Origin: Kingdonia uniflora
Lineage: Eukaryota > Streptophyta > Magnoliopsida > Ranunculales > Circaeasteraceae
DNA length: 64,000 nucleotides
Assembly: GCA_014058105.1 (NCBI GenBank)
Contig: JACGCM010000669.1
Location: forward strand, 3,410,001 to 3,474,000
Direction of reading: 5' to 3'
Position 1 is the first letter of the stretch. Every line of letters starts with the position of its first letter. The notes beneath the pieces were generated by a model. The model was not told the DNA's origin and did not search any database. It was given only the letters and a program-made list of their open reading frames with translations. This document shows positions 35,216 through 45,891 of this stretch, piece by piece. A program made the translations under genes and the position numbers.

Positions 35216-36214
35216 GACAAAGATCGTTTCTTTAGTCAAGTGAAGTACTTCTTTTGGGATGATCCAGATTTGTTTAAGTATTGTACTGACCAAATCCTTA
35301 GGAGATGTGTTCCCCAGTCCGAGTTTACCAATATTTTATCATTTTGCCACACCCAAGCTTGTGGAGGCTACTTTAGCTCTAAGAAGACCGCGGCAAAAAT
35401 TTTGTTGTGCGGTTTCAATTTGCCTACCTTATTTCACGATGCACATGCATTTTGTAAAGCGTACGAGAGATGCAAGAAAATGGGAGCCCTTTCTCAACGA
35501 AATATGATGCCCTTATACCCTATTATAGTTATTGAACCTTTTGATGTTTGGGGCATTGATTTTATTGGCCCTTTTCCCAAGTCCTTTGGATATGAGTACA
35601 TCCTTGTTGGAGTGGACTATGTATCAAAATGGGTTGAAGCCATCCCTTTAAAAACGAATAACAGTGCAGTTATTCTCAATTTTTTAAAAGAAAATATTGT
35701 TTCTCAATTTATAACACCTAGGGCTATCATTAGCGATGGAGGGTCGCATTTTAACAACAAAAATTTTATTGCCCTTGTCAAAATGTATGGTGTAACCCAT
35801 AAGGTGGCAACACCTTATCACCCGTAAATGAGTGGGAAAATCGAAGTTTCAAATCGGGAGATCAAAAATATTCTCCAAAAGACGGTTAACCAAAATCGCA
35901 AAGATTGGTCTATAAGATTAATTGATGCACTTTGGGCTTATCGTACTACATATAAAACATCGATTGGAATGTCGCCTTACCGACTCGTCTACGGCAAAGC
36001 ATTCCATCTTTCTGTCGAACTTGAGCATAGAGCTTTTTGGGCAATAAAAATCCTTAACTTTGACACTTCAACGGTTGGGTCCCACAAAAGGCTACAACTC
36101 AATGAGTTTGACGAGCTCCGAAAAGATGCATATGAATCCGCAAAGATATACAAAGAAAGAACCAAGGCTTTTCATGATAAAAATATCTTGCGAAAGACCT
36201 TTGAATTTGATTAA
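35216..36214 (+). pseudogene. Athila integrase
   Basis: Zinc-binding region ([17 protein letters not shown], ending [11 protein letters not shown]), then the catalytic core: [11 protein letters not shown] (first Asp), [12 protein letters not shown] (second Asp), and after a TAA at 35825-35827 [12 protein letters not shown] (Glu). [20 protein letters not shown] and the C-terminal linker follow. The core would be complete but for the single nonsense codon. Confidence 0.9.
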
Positions 36215-37828
36215 AAAGTTCTACAATAATCTTCGTGTCTTCATCTATTTCCCGGAAAACTTCAATCCCGTTGGACCAGGCCGTTCATTGTCAAAACTAT
36301 TTTCCCACATGGAGCTATTAAAATTCTTGACCCATGTACTGGTAACATTAATAAGGTAAATGGACAGAGACTTAAACCATTTCACGAATACTTTATGGGT
36401 TCGAGCGATGATATGAATCTACGGGACCCATCATATGAAATATAGGTATCTTTATTTATACCTATAGTCTTATCTAGTTTGGGGGTACCTACCATCGTCT
36501 GGCTAAAGACGTTAAACTTAGCGCTTGCGAGAGGTAACCCTTATCATATTCAGGTAATATTTTTAGATTTTTTCCTTTTCTTTTCATTTTTTGCAACTGT
36601 GGGGACACATGCTGATTTAGTTTGAGGGTGGATGTAAATCAGATTTTCATAACTTTTTCCAAGGAAAGTTGTTATTCAAGGGCATTCTAGTATTGTAGAG
36701 ACATTTTTTGTATACTCTGATCTTTAGACATTCTTAGAATCCTAGAGTTGCACTTGGGATAAACTTATAAGGTTATGGTTTATCTTAAACCTTAAATTAT
36801 TAGTGCATTAAGAATTTTTAAGTTTTTGGTACTACCATCCTATTATATGTGTTTCAAAAGAAAATCATTCTTATAATTACACTTCACATAGTTATGTTAT
36901 CAAAGTTTTGTTAAAACTAACTATCACTTTTTGATTAATCAATAGTTTGGGTTATGAGGAATCTGTAACGAGGGAGACATTTATCTAGAAAAACTTTATT
37001 TCTCATAAATTTATACAAAGGGTTTGTATGTATTTTCATAAGTTATTGGCTCTTTCACGAAGCTGACATACTCGTACAAAAAAAAGGCATTCACAATTCA
37101 AGGCCCCTCGCAAGATTTAGAACTGAAAGAGAAAGAATTTTTATTAATCTCGAGGCAAGCCATGAATCAATGTGAAAGTAAGAGACCAAAAAAGTAAAAA
37201 ACGAGTCTTTACGAGTATAATTGAGAACTATGTGAAGGAGGACAAGTTGCACGTATAAAAGGGCAAATAAAAACTCAAAATGTAAAAGTCTTACCATGAA
37301 AAACTTGTGTGAATAGATATTTTTCCTCAAAGATCAATAAAAGAAAGCAAACAAACTAAGGTACTTGTCGAACAAACTTCTAGATTTCTTTTACCATACT
37401 CAAGATAAGGCTAAGGTTATTTGAAGGGATTATCAAACTCCTTGATTCCATAAACTAAATTCACTGTACAAAAGGATGAAATTCTGAAACTTGATCTAAT
37501 CTAATAGTTGTAAAATTGACTTGATAAATTCTAGGCGTATCTAATGGTTAACCCTTATTTAAGTATTATATCTTTGAGATGAATTCAATCCATTTTAGAG
37601 ATATCAGGAGCAATAATTATTAGTTGTTTATAATACCGGAACGTCTGTGATAGAATTGTGTGGGTATATTCACTGAAAACCCTCACGAGACACAACTCGT
37701 CCTATAGGGGTAACTTATAGGTTGAAAGGCTTGTTGCATACGCTAAATGCAATCTTAAGAAACCACGAAAGAGTTTAGTTTTCTTTTCTTTTGTTAAGGG
37801 ACTAGCAATATGTTAGTTTGGAGGTATT
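36215..37828 (+). other. Non-coding 3' region of the Athila-type element
   Basis: It starts with a frame-shifted integrase tail and a GTCTGGCTAAAGACGTTAAA word typical of the post-pol region of Athila elements. No env-like ORF is visible. A short purine tract (TTTGGAGG) precedes the 3' LTR. Confidence 0.6.
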
Positions 37829-38212
37829 TGATATGCATGAAAAATGCCTATTTTTGTCATTTAATTTATATTATCTAGAAACTTATTTTATGTTTCACTG
37901 GGCCTAATTGAAGTATGTTTGACTATTGCAGGTAAAGAGACATTTGTGATCAAACCCTTCTTAAAGCCCAACTCTTACAAGCTAAAGAGCTGCTGAAGAT
38001 GATCAGTTGTCAAGAGCTGCTGGAGATGATCTGTTATCAAGAGCTGTTAGAGATAACCTTATGCCAAGAGCTACTAGAGCTGCTAGAAGACTTAGTAGTC
38101 AAGCCTAGCTAAAATGTTTCCACAAAATCAGGAATGGTTGAGGAAGATAAGAACTGTAGTTAGGTTAAAGAGAGGGAGAGTTGTAAAGAACCAGGAGTTA
38201 TCTTTTCTCTGG
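37829..38212 (+). repeat. Truncated 3' LTR of the Athila-type element
   Basis: Colinear with 22171-22551 of the 5' LTR (TGATATGCATGAAAAATG to TATCTTTTCTCTGGGA), then the match stops abruptly and MULE coding sequence begins. The R/U5 part (about 230 bp) is missing and I did not find it downstream. Confidence 0.9.
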
Positions 38213-39247
38213 GATGGTTTAAAATGTTGATAAAATTGATGATGCTAAGAAATTTAAAAAGCCTTACATTAGGATAGTTTTTGGCTCGATTGATGAAGCT
38301 CGTAACTATTATGAGGAATATGGACGAGTAGAAGGTTTTTCGATTCAAAAATGATCTTCAAAAGAAAGACTTCGTGGATCTGATACAACATCAATAAAAT
38401 TTGTATGCAGTTGTGAGAGACAACATTTAAAGTAGGTAGTTGAGGATTATGTTGATGATGTAGATAAAATTGAGGGAAGTTGGTCAACCGTGCGAAGTGG
38501 TTGTAATGCAAAAATGGCAATCGTTAATATTAAAGGAACTTTAAAGTAGGAAATCATAATTTTCTTTGATGAACATAGCCATACACTTGTTTCTCCGAAG
38601 TCTAAGATTTGTATGAAGTCGAATAGACACATGACAAAAGTGGCTAAAAACTTGGTAGAAACTTTTAGGAAGGAGAACATTGAAGTAGGGAAAGTTGCAT
38701 CTATTATAAGTGGCAGTTACTCCAATACTAGTATTCTCCCAAGAGATTGTTGGAATCATCTACGAAATGTGCGGTACAAAGATTTGGATATCAGAGATGC
38801 ACATGAAGTTTTAACATATTTTTGAAAGAAACAGTTAGAAGATTCTAATTTCTTTTATGCAATTCAAGCATATGAGGTTGGACGAGTGGTGAATTTTTTT
38901 TGGGCAGATGCACGTGCACGAATGAGTTATGAACAATTTGGAGATGCAATCACATTTGAGTGATTATTTGAGACTTGGCTTGGATGCATAAGGGAAAAGC
39001 ATCCAATTTCTATTGTTATTGATCAAGATCAAGCCATGGGAGGAGTTATTGCAAAGGTATTTCCTACATCACGTCATCGGCTTTGCAATTGGCATATGAC
39101 GAATAAATTCCCAGAGAAGCTTGCACATATATATTCCACGGAGCCAAAGTTCAAATTCGCAATTAATTATTGTATTCACCAAACTTATGAACCAGAGGAG
39201 TTTGAAAAGCATTGGATTTCCATGATAAAAGAGTTTGAATTGGAAGG
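38213..39247 (+). pseudogene. FAR1/FRS-type MULE transposase, internally deleted
   Basis: FAR1-like N-terminus (GSIDEARNYYEEYGRVEGF), then FFDEHSHTLVSP, then the transposase core FPTSRHRLCNWHMTNKFPEK. A deletion at about 38960 joins FGDAITFE directly to stop-LFETWLGC and removes the segment that carries the first catalytic Asp (the DTTY region); DQDQAMGGVI is kept. Stops at 38353, 38430, 38548, 38823 and 38960 also break it. The frame fades after FELEGN at 39247. Confidence 0.82.
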
Positions 39248-40498
39248 TAATAACTGCCCCGCAGTTATGCTTATCCCAGTATCTATCCCCCCATCCATGT
39301 CCTCCGCCAGAGTACGGGAGACAAGCTCAACGTTTCTCGCATGTAAGACGATAACGAGAAACCTCTACCTACAGTAAAATTCCTCATCAGCTTTACCCGC
39401 TTCATCTTCCGATATATCTTGATAAGTCGGAGGAAGAGGAGCAGGTATCGACATCTCCAAGGATTGATCGCCAAAGTATTTCAACTTCAACCTCTATATT
39501 TCAGACGCAATCCCCTCTTCAAGGACCATCCTCCGAGTCTTCACCATTTTGAAAATTTTAGAGAATTTGACAAATTATAAGCATACTCTGCTTCAAGGAT
39601 TCGATACAAGTACTATTTATATAACCCTACATTTATTTTGTAGGTACATTTTTCCAAACGTCATCATTCATTACAGACACAACTCTTCAAATCGTAACCC
39701 TCACATACATCAGCATCCACATCTTCATTTAATACACGTCATTTCCCCATAACCCCACAACTTCCATATAGTCAAAGCCATCATTACTTTATTCTAATAT
39801 CCAAGAAATTTAACCCCATAACCAATTATATACAGATTCTTTCTCAACCAAAGCCACTCATGACTTCGGTTGCGAGGGGGTGATTGCAGGGACCTATCCC
39901 TCGATCTCACCTAAAATTGAGTTACCGCCAGTTCGAATTACCTTCATCTCAGACTCACGCATTTTTAACATAACTTCTCCAATCAACATTCTAATCTACT
40001 CCAGGAACTGGTAAAGAATGTGGGTCGAACTCAAACTGGAGAACCTAAGCCAGTCAAAGACACTTGTCCCTTACGAACTCAACAGTTATTCAGTCAACTG
40101 CCACTAACCATATTGTTCGGAGAATGTGCTTCAGTACAATGAATAGCTGCGAAGAAGGTCTATATAAGGAAGAGGTTCTAGAAGAGATAGGGATGAGAAA
40201 AATTATACAAGAGATCACCAAGAAATTACTTGCTTTAGATTCTCATGAACATTCAAATTTCTTAGTTACAAGGTTCAAGCATTTCTACATTTGGAGATCA
40301 CTTGTAATAAGATATCCGCCTCAAGCAATAAAGATACTTTTATAAAAATCCTCCACTTGAGGTTGTGGCTTTTTATCTATTGAGAGGTTTTCCACGCTAA
40401 AATCACCTGTGTCATTTCTTGTTTTCCAATAGAACATTGTCGCAGGTTCATTGGTGTGATAGCAAATTCTAAGCCATTTCAAGGTTACAGAATTTGGC
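39248..40498. other. Unassigned segment between MULE fragment and TTGTCGA array
   Basis: The sequence character changes abruptly at 39248. On the minus strand, 39554-39380 can be read MVKTRRMVLEEGIASEI, then APLPPTYQDISEDEAGKADE, which looks like coding sequence of an unknown element. On the plus strand, 40140-40345 is open (KEEVLEEIGMRKIIQEITKK) and ends in a TAA. I recognise neither. Confidence 0.3.
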
Positions 40499-40499
40499 C

Positions 40500-40640
40500 A
40501 TTACAGTAGTCATTTATTGTCGATTAAAAAGAAAATCGATAATTTATAGTAATTTATTGTCGAATATACCACATTCGACAATAATCATGGTAACTAATTG
40601 TTTATTATTTCTTGAATCGACAATTTTACATTACTCAATG
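40500..40640. repeat. TTGTCGA/TCGACAA array, left block
   Basis: The word TATTGTCGA or its complement occurs at least five times in about 130 bp, in both orientations, as in CACTA subterminal regions. Confidence 0.7.
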
Positions 40641-40714
40641 AAAATATGTTTTAATTTATTCGTTTTACTAATTAATTTGTTAGTGACTTCAATTAATTTT
40701 TTTCTCTTACTATT

Positions 40715-41403
40715 GCAGACATATGAATGTTAAAGATTGAAAGAGTCAAATGACAGATTGCAAGCCGACCTTCAGGGAAAGTAAGTGCTCGACTCGATCT
40801 GCGAGAAAGACTTCAGCAAAGCAGAAAAGAAGTTGAATAATAAGGTATTCGTAGTTTCTTTTCCCCTAGTTTACCATGTTTTACCATTCCCTCCTTTTTG
40901 TTTTGTTCATAGATGTCATAAATGTTTTAATTCATTGAAAGAAGCAAATAAGAAGTTGTCAGAAGATGTTTGTTCGTTGTAGAAGTCGCTTGCAGATATG
41001 AACGTACAATTAAAAAATAAAGTAAGCACTATTGAGGTCCCTATAATTATTGCGAAGGACAAACATGTTTATTGATAGTTATTCATTTATTGGGAAGTAC
41101 TCATTTGTGATTGATAACAGGTGGACGAGTGTGAAACCATGGCTTCTATCAATGAGAAGTTGACCGAACAAGTTGTTGCTCATGAACCACAACCCTTAGC
41201 GGTGAGTAGGAAATATCACATAAAGGAATATAGTACATCAAAACCAATATATCATTTAATAATTATTTCATGATTATCCTTCTTTTAATGTGCAGCTAAA
41301 CCTTGAAAGAATGAATGCATCGGGAATTTGGAGAACATCATATTTGGAGAAGACCTTGAAGAGATTGGAAGTCCTCTTCCTTCTCTCTTTCAAATGTGAC
41401 TAA
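40715..41403 (+). pseudogene. Coiled-coil ORF, exon-like blocks (transposon-type)
   Basis: Blocks after TTGCAG read RLKESNDRLQADLQGK, LDSICEKDFSKAEKKLNNK, FNSLKEANKKLSEDV, ASINEKLTEQVVAHEPQP and LENIIFGEDLEEIGSPLPS. They are separated by GT..AG introns (donors GTATTC, GTAAGC, GTGAGT) with in-frame stops at TYEC-stop, GK-stop and CSL-stop. Heptad-rich Leu/Glu/Lys sequence like this occurs in the second ORF of plant En/Spm-type elements. The function is inferred only from that resemblance. Confidence 0.35.
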
Positions 41404-41461
41404 TAGAGTTATTACATATTTCGTCATGAAACTGTACAGACCAGTTAAAGGAAGCAGCTAA

Positions 41462-42937
41462 CCATTGAAGAAATTATTTATTGACTCGCTCCGGCCAGTT
41501 GTACTCATGCCAGCATAAAAAGTACCTCTCTTCTACACAGGTATCCATCTTTCTCTTATATTAAATATCCCTTGCATCCAATTGTTGTCATCAAGATTAT
41601 GTTTTTTCATAAGCTCATTCCACCTACTATCGAACTCTGCAAGATCATATGTATTGTGGATAATTGAATCCATATCAGTTTTGAACGTAGATGGATCTCG
41701 ATAATCATGACCAAATTTTTTAGGAAACTTGCGTATGATGTGCCATAAATAGAGCCGATGTTTGGTGTTTGGGAACACCTATGAGAAAATGCAGTTATTA
41801 GAGAACATTAATTATGGACTTTGTGACTTGCGACAATTAAATTGTCGACTTCAGTATTGTCGAGCTCATGATTTTTTACAATACAAATTTCCGATTTCGT
41901 GATTTTTGATAATTTGCATTGTCAAAAATTTAGATCTCGACAATTTATTTCTCGCTTGCGACAATTTATTTCTCGCTTGCGACAATTAAATTTTCGACCT
42001 CGTTATTATCGACAATTTAATTGTCAAAATCCACAAAGTCGATAAAAAAATTGTCGAGATCAAGATTTTCCCTAATACAAATTGTCGATTATCATGAAAT
42101 CGACAATTTATATTGTCGACTTTATGGATTTCGACAATTTACTCGACAATTCCTGTAATAATAACACTGAGACTAACCTTGGGAATGGAGGCACCCATTG
42201 CAGTGTCGTGGCCAGTGATAATAGTCTTTGGGTGTTTATTGCTCATCGCCTTTAGCCATGTATGGAATAACCAAGTAAAGGTCATCTTTGCTCATTCCTC
42301 AAGCAAGCACATCCGAGTTTGATTGTTTAGTAGTGGTTGTTCGAGTTATTTTATCACTGGCCATCGCATCACCACTCGATAGACATTCCTTGTTAACCAT
42401 GACTTTGTTGTTGAAGCTCTTGTTTGGGAATAGAGCAGGCACCTTGCTTACTGAGATGTTGTGCAGCTCAAAAGTCTTAATAAGGTTTTTCAAAGCTTTA
42501 GGAAAGAAACGATCAAACTTGTGGTTATGCACATCTGAAAAACTGGTAACAACAAATTTACCAAGTTTTTCTCTCCAATTAATGTTCAAAGTAGCCTTAC
42601 ACCCGCATTGGTAAGAAGATCGTTTCTTCTCATCTTGTCCACTTGTATCAGAAGTTTTGTTTTTCTTTGACAAACTGTTACTTAAACAAGTAAATGTTAC
42701 TCGTCCTATCTCCTCGGATCTTGGTCATTTTTTAGAGTTGCGCTTCTTTGTGGAGAACCCTTGCTTCCTTTCATATTGTTCATAAAAGGAACTTGCATCA
42801 TCCACAGTATTAAAAGTTTGCCCTTCATATGGCACATCCACAAACATAAAATCAATTGTACAATCAGGTGTTTCGGAACCTACACCTGACGTACGTTCGT
42901 TGGCAGCCCTTGCTGGTAATTCATCTCTGATTACCAT
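41462..42937 (-). pseudogene. FAR1-type MULE transposase, second fragment
   Basis: Read from 42937 downwards: FAR1-like motif (FNTVDDASSFYEQYERKQGF), then SYQCGCKATLNINWREKLGK and FSDVHNHKFDRFFPKALK. It then jumps to TWLFHTWLKAMSNKHPKTII, with the first catalytic Asp region missing. A donor K|GTTAGT, a 400-bp intron holding a TTGTCGA array, and an exon VFPNTKHRLYLWHIIRKFPK follow, then ERWIPV-stop (TAG) and RSESINNFF before it breaks at 41462. TTGHDTAM replaces the usual DQD.AM. Confidence 0.78.
41825..42150. repeat. TTGTCGA/TCGACAA array inside a MULE intron
   Basis: More than fifteen copies of TTGTCGA or TCGACAA and one-base variants (GCGACAATT, TTTCGAC) lie in about 320 bp in both orientations. 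They include back-to-back AATTGTCGA/TCGACAATT pairs and a tandem TTATTTCTCGCTTGCGACAA (41946-41985). Its edge TTATTACAGGAATTGTCGAG (read on the minus strand) resembles a transposon terminus, so it may be a small nested element. Confidence 0.75.
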
Positions 42938-43524
42938 TGACTACTCTGGTTCAACGAAATCTTTTATATTATTATCCTGTCATATATAGGAGGAATTATT
43001 GGATATAATCCCATTAATCAAATACATCCATTCAGTCAGAGAAAAATATGGAATTAAAAGTAACATACAACTAACCACAAATGAAAATGTAAAAAACACC
43101 GCTTTTCATAACAACTATAATTACATAGGATTTTATGGGTCACAGTTGTACATCATGTTTGTCATTAGATTGTTCAAAACAAACACTACACTAGCAACCC
43201 CAACATTAATAAGTACAGTCTACAGGTCCCCAATCCCAAATATATTCTCTTCAATCAGATTCTTCGGAAGATGACTCCTGACAGGTTTCAAGCTCTTCTA
43301 CAAATCTATGTGTGCTTGCCTTTCTCATTTTGCAGCTTCTAATGCTTCCATACGTAATACTACTTGGGATCAAAATAGTTCATCAACCTCTTAATTACGG
43401 GGGGGGAGACTAGGGAAATTACTTCATTTTCGTAACCATCATGTTCCCCGCCAAAACACCCATGGAATAAATGATACCCATTCAATAAGCCTCATATCTG
43501 TGACATAAACAGGTTTCACTGAGT

Positions 43525-43745
43525 TATATTATCGACAACCCCCTAAATCGACATTTTTTTTGTCGATTTATGGGGTTGTCAAAAATAAAATTGTCGACAA
43601 CCATTATCGATTTCTAGAGTATTCGACAATAAAATTGTCGACAATCCTCTAAATCGATGGCAAATTGTCGACAACCCCCTATATCGATAATTTTTGTCGA
43701 CTTTGACATTATTATCATCAATTTCAGATGTATTTGACAATAATT
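43525..43745. repeat. TTGTCGA/TCGACAA array, right block
   Basis: About a dozen copies, several as hairpin pairs such as AAATCGACATTTTTTTTGTC followed by GATTT, with intervening ACCCCCTA words that alternate with the motif. Confidence 0.75.
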
Positions 43746-43838
43746 TTGTTGATTGTTGATTGTTGATTGTTGTGTTGTACGACACTGTTAAATTGTCACA
43801 TGGGAACATTTTGACAATAAGAGGGAGACTATGTAGTG

Positions 43839-44411
43839 TACGAAACTTTTTAAATTTATAGAGAAGAAATTTGCACACCACTGACCTGTTGATAAATGTT
43901 GGGATGTTGGGTTTCTTGGTAGATGTTGGAATGTCGTCTACTAGCCTATTAAATCAAGCAAAATCAATACCCCTACTCAAATTACGTCTATAGCACAGTT
44001 CCAACATCACGTCCACAAAATAGAGTTTCCCAACAAAGATATTATCTAATAAAAAACCGTACATTAACCGGAGGTAGATAGAGAGTAAAATTTCAATGGG
44101 AATTTGAATTTTGGATTAAGAGAGAGTGAGTAATTGAATGGAGAAAGAGAGAGAGAGAGAAAAAAAAAAAAAAAAAAAAAAAAAGAGATAGAGAAATTTG
44201 AATTTTTGATAGGGAGAGGTTTAGAGATAGAGTGATTAAGTGGAGTCAGGAGTGAGTAACTAGTTGGTGGAGTGAGTGAGTTGAGTGAGATGCCACATAA
44301 GCAAAGAGAGAGTTAAGTGAGCTGCCACGTCAGATAGGTGTGTGGTTTAGAGAGAGTATAGTTGGTGTGTAGCCAAAATGGTGTGCAGGGGAATCCTCTC
44401 CCAATATTTTA
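43839..44411. other. Low-complexity spacer
   Basis: Purine-rich sequence with a (GA)n-A tract (44147-44186) and repeated GTGAGT/GAGTGA words. No gene or element ends recognised. Confidence 0.5.
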
Positions 44412-44834
44412 TTAGTGTTTTGTTTTCACTTGAATATAGATAAGCTCCATTAGAGGAGAAAAAAGAACTTTCACTTCGGCTGGGTGCCAATGCCACATAG
44501 AGCAAGACTCGGCATCATCATCTCCCTTCATCCCTGCCCTCTCTTCTTCAATTTTTATAGCTTTTCCATTTACTGGACCTCCATTTTCAGGGAATGATTT
44601 ATTTCCCAAACCTTTCCAAATCAATATCCTTCCTGTTACATCGCCTGCAGCTATGATTCTTTGGGTAGGATGAAAAGCAAGAACAAATAAATTCTTTGTG
44701 TGATGAAGTTTTATTTTCTTGACATCGTACCTTGAGCCATTTGCATTGATCTTCCATCCATGAATCTTCCGCTTGTTTCGGATGCCAAAATATTCCCCGC
44801 AGATACTACCTGTGATGAACTTCGAATGTCTAGT
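44412..44834 (-). pseudogene. WD40-protein fragment resembling WDR75/UTP17
   Basis: After a GTCTTAG acceptor the frame reads RHSKFITGSICGEYFGIRNK, FVLAFHPTQRIIAAGDVTGR, ILIWKGLGNKSF, EERAGMKGDDDAESCSMWHW and HPAEVKVLF. This fits the plant WDR75-like U3 snoRNP WD40 subunit (AGDVTGRI.IW, DDDAESC..WHWH, VNVL.FSSNG.YLYS). A one-base frameshift near 44445 shifts SSNGAYLYS out of frame. No further exons are found nearby, so this is a captured or decayed fragment. Confidence 0.6.
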
Positions 44835-44994
44835 CTAAGACAGAAAAGTTAGAAGTTCAAAAATCAAGCATAAATTTCTACCCACATGATTTTAAGAGAA
44901 ACAATGTAATTGACAACATAAAAAAAAAGATATGGTTAAAGGTAAAATAATTACAGGGACCTATTTTTTTGAAGATCCAATTTCTGCTATCGCA

Positions 44995-45132
44995 AGACCG
45001 TAGCCTGGTCTCACTACTCATATGAAGCGTCACCATTCATTGAGGATGATATGGATGAAGTTATAGGGGCATTTATTAAGAGAATTTCTCAACCTATCTA
45101 TGAAAAACATTATAGATACAAAACTGTGTAAC
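44995..45132 (+). other. Short unidentified coding-like frame
   Basis: After ATTACAG at 44957 there is sequence whose frame near 45012 reads WSHYSYEASPFIEDDMDEVI, then GAFIKRISQPIYEKHYRY, and ends in TAA. The composition looks like real protein, but no start, second exon or family is recognised. Confidence 0.22.
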
Positions 45133-45891
45133 ACTGACACGGGTATAGTGTTGGTGTCCAATACGGTATGAGGTGACCGACACACGGCTTAAAAATAAGT
45201 GGAAACGAGGACACAACCTAATAGTTATAAGAATTTGAGGGTGGTTACTAATGGTATTGCAGATAGTAAAAGTAATAACTTCTTCATAACAACTCTGATC
45301 GAGTAGATCCAAGAGGCAAAACAAAAATGACAGGATGGCTAGCCGATTAATTTGCCCAGGCAGTTGGTAGGCATTTCATAATTGTTTTCCCGTAGATAAT
45401 TGTGGTCCAAGTTGGATTTTCTATATAGAGAAATTGTAGTAGTGAAATGTTTACAACATAAAAAGATTATGCAGTTCCTCCAAGAGAGATTTTGATGTAC
45501 TATAGGTTGTGAAGTCCAATAGCACATAAAACATATTTTTTGTAGAGTACTCAAAACAAATGTGACTTTGGATATATTATATCTACTATATGACTACTTG
45601 TTACAATTAATTTCTATTTGATTTTCCATAGTGAACGGTGCAATTTCTTGGTGAAAACTTTATCTCCTCAATATTGGTACAATTTCCTCAACTAAAATTA
45701 ATTTATTTACTATCTATTTAATGTACAAATTAATTTATTTACTATCTAAAATTAATTTATTTGCAAAGTATCTCCCTGCAAATATTTTTGATCTAAAACT
45801 TGGGAGAGAGAAGAATTTTTATGAAATGGATGAGAGCACGAAAAATTAGAACTTTTCATTTTTGGAAAAAACATTTTGATAGGAAGTGCAT
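45133..45891. other. AT-rich spacer with GTGTCGGACAC-like words
   Basis: 45125-45190 holds CTGACACGGG and GACCGACACACGG words similar to those in the hAT-type MITE of intron 5, but no paired terminus is seen. The remainder is AT-rich with no gene. Confidence 0.35.

Larger units (their letters stand above)
22171..38212 (+). mobile_element. Athila-type Ty3/gypsy retrotransposon with nested insertion
   Basis: A 612-bp 5' LTR, tRNA-Asp-type primer site, about 2.3 kb leader, gag, protease, reverse transcriptase, RNase H, integrase, a long non-coding 3' region and a partial 3' LTR lie in canonical order on the plus strand. The leader and the protease-RT sequence match the Athila (non-chromovirus) lineage, and no chromodomain is seen. 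A second LTR element occupies 26274-32285. Several stops and frameshifts make it non-autonomous. The 5' flank is GTAAG, but the 3' LTR is truncated so the target duplication cannot be checked. Confidence 0.9.
40499..43838. mobile_element. Composite element with TTGTCGA arrays and CACTA-like ends
   Basis: The left end CATTACAGTAGTC and the reverse complement of the right end, CACTACATAGTC, are alike and resemble CACTA termini. Each is followed by dense TTGTCGA/TCGACAA words. Inside are a plus-strand coiled-coil ORF and a minus-strand MULE fragment. No 3-bp target duplication is found (GGC versus TAC), so the borders are provisional. Confidence 0.35.
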
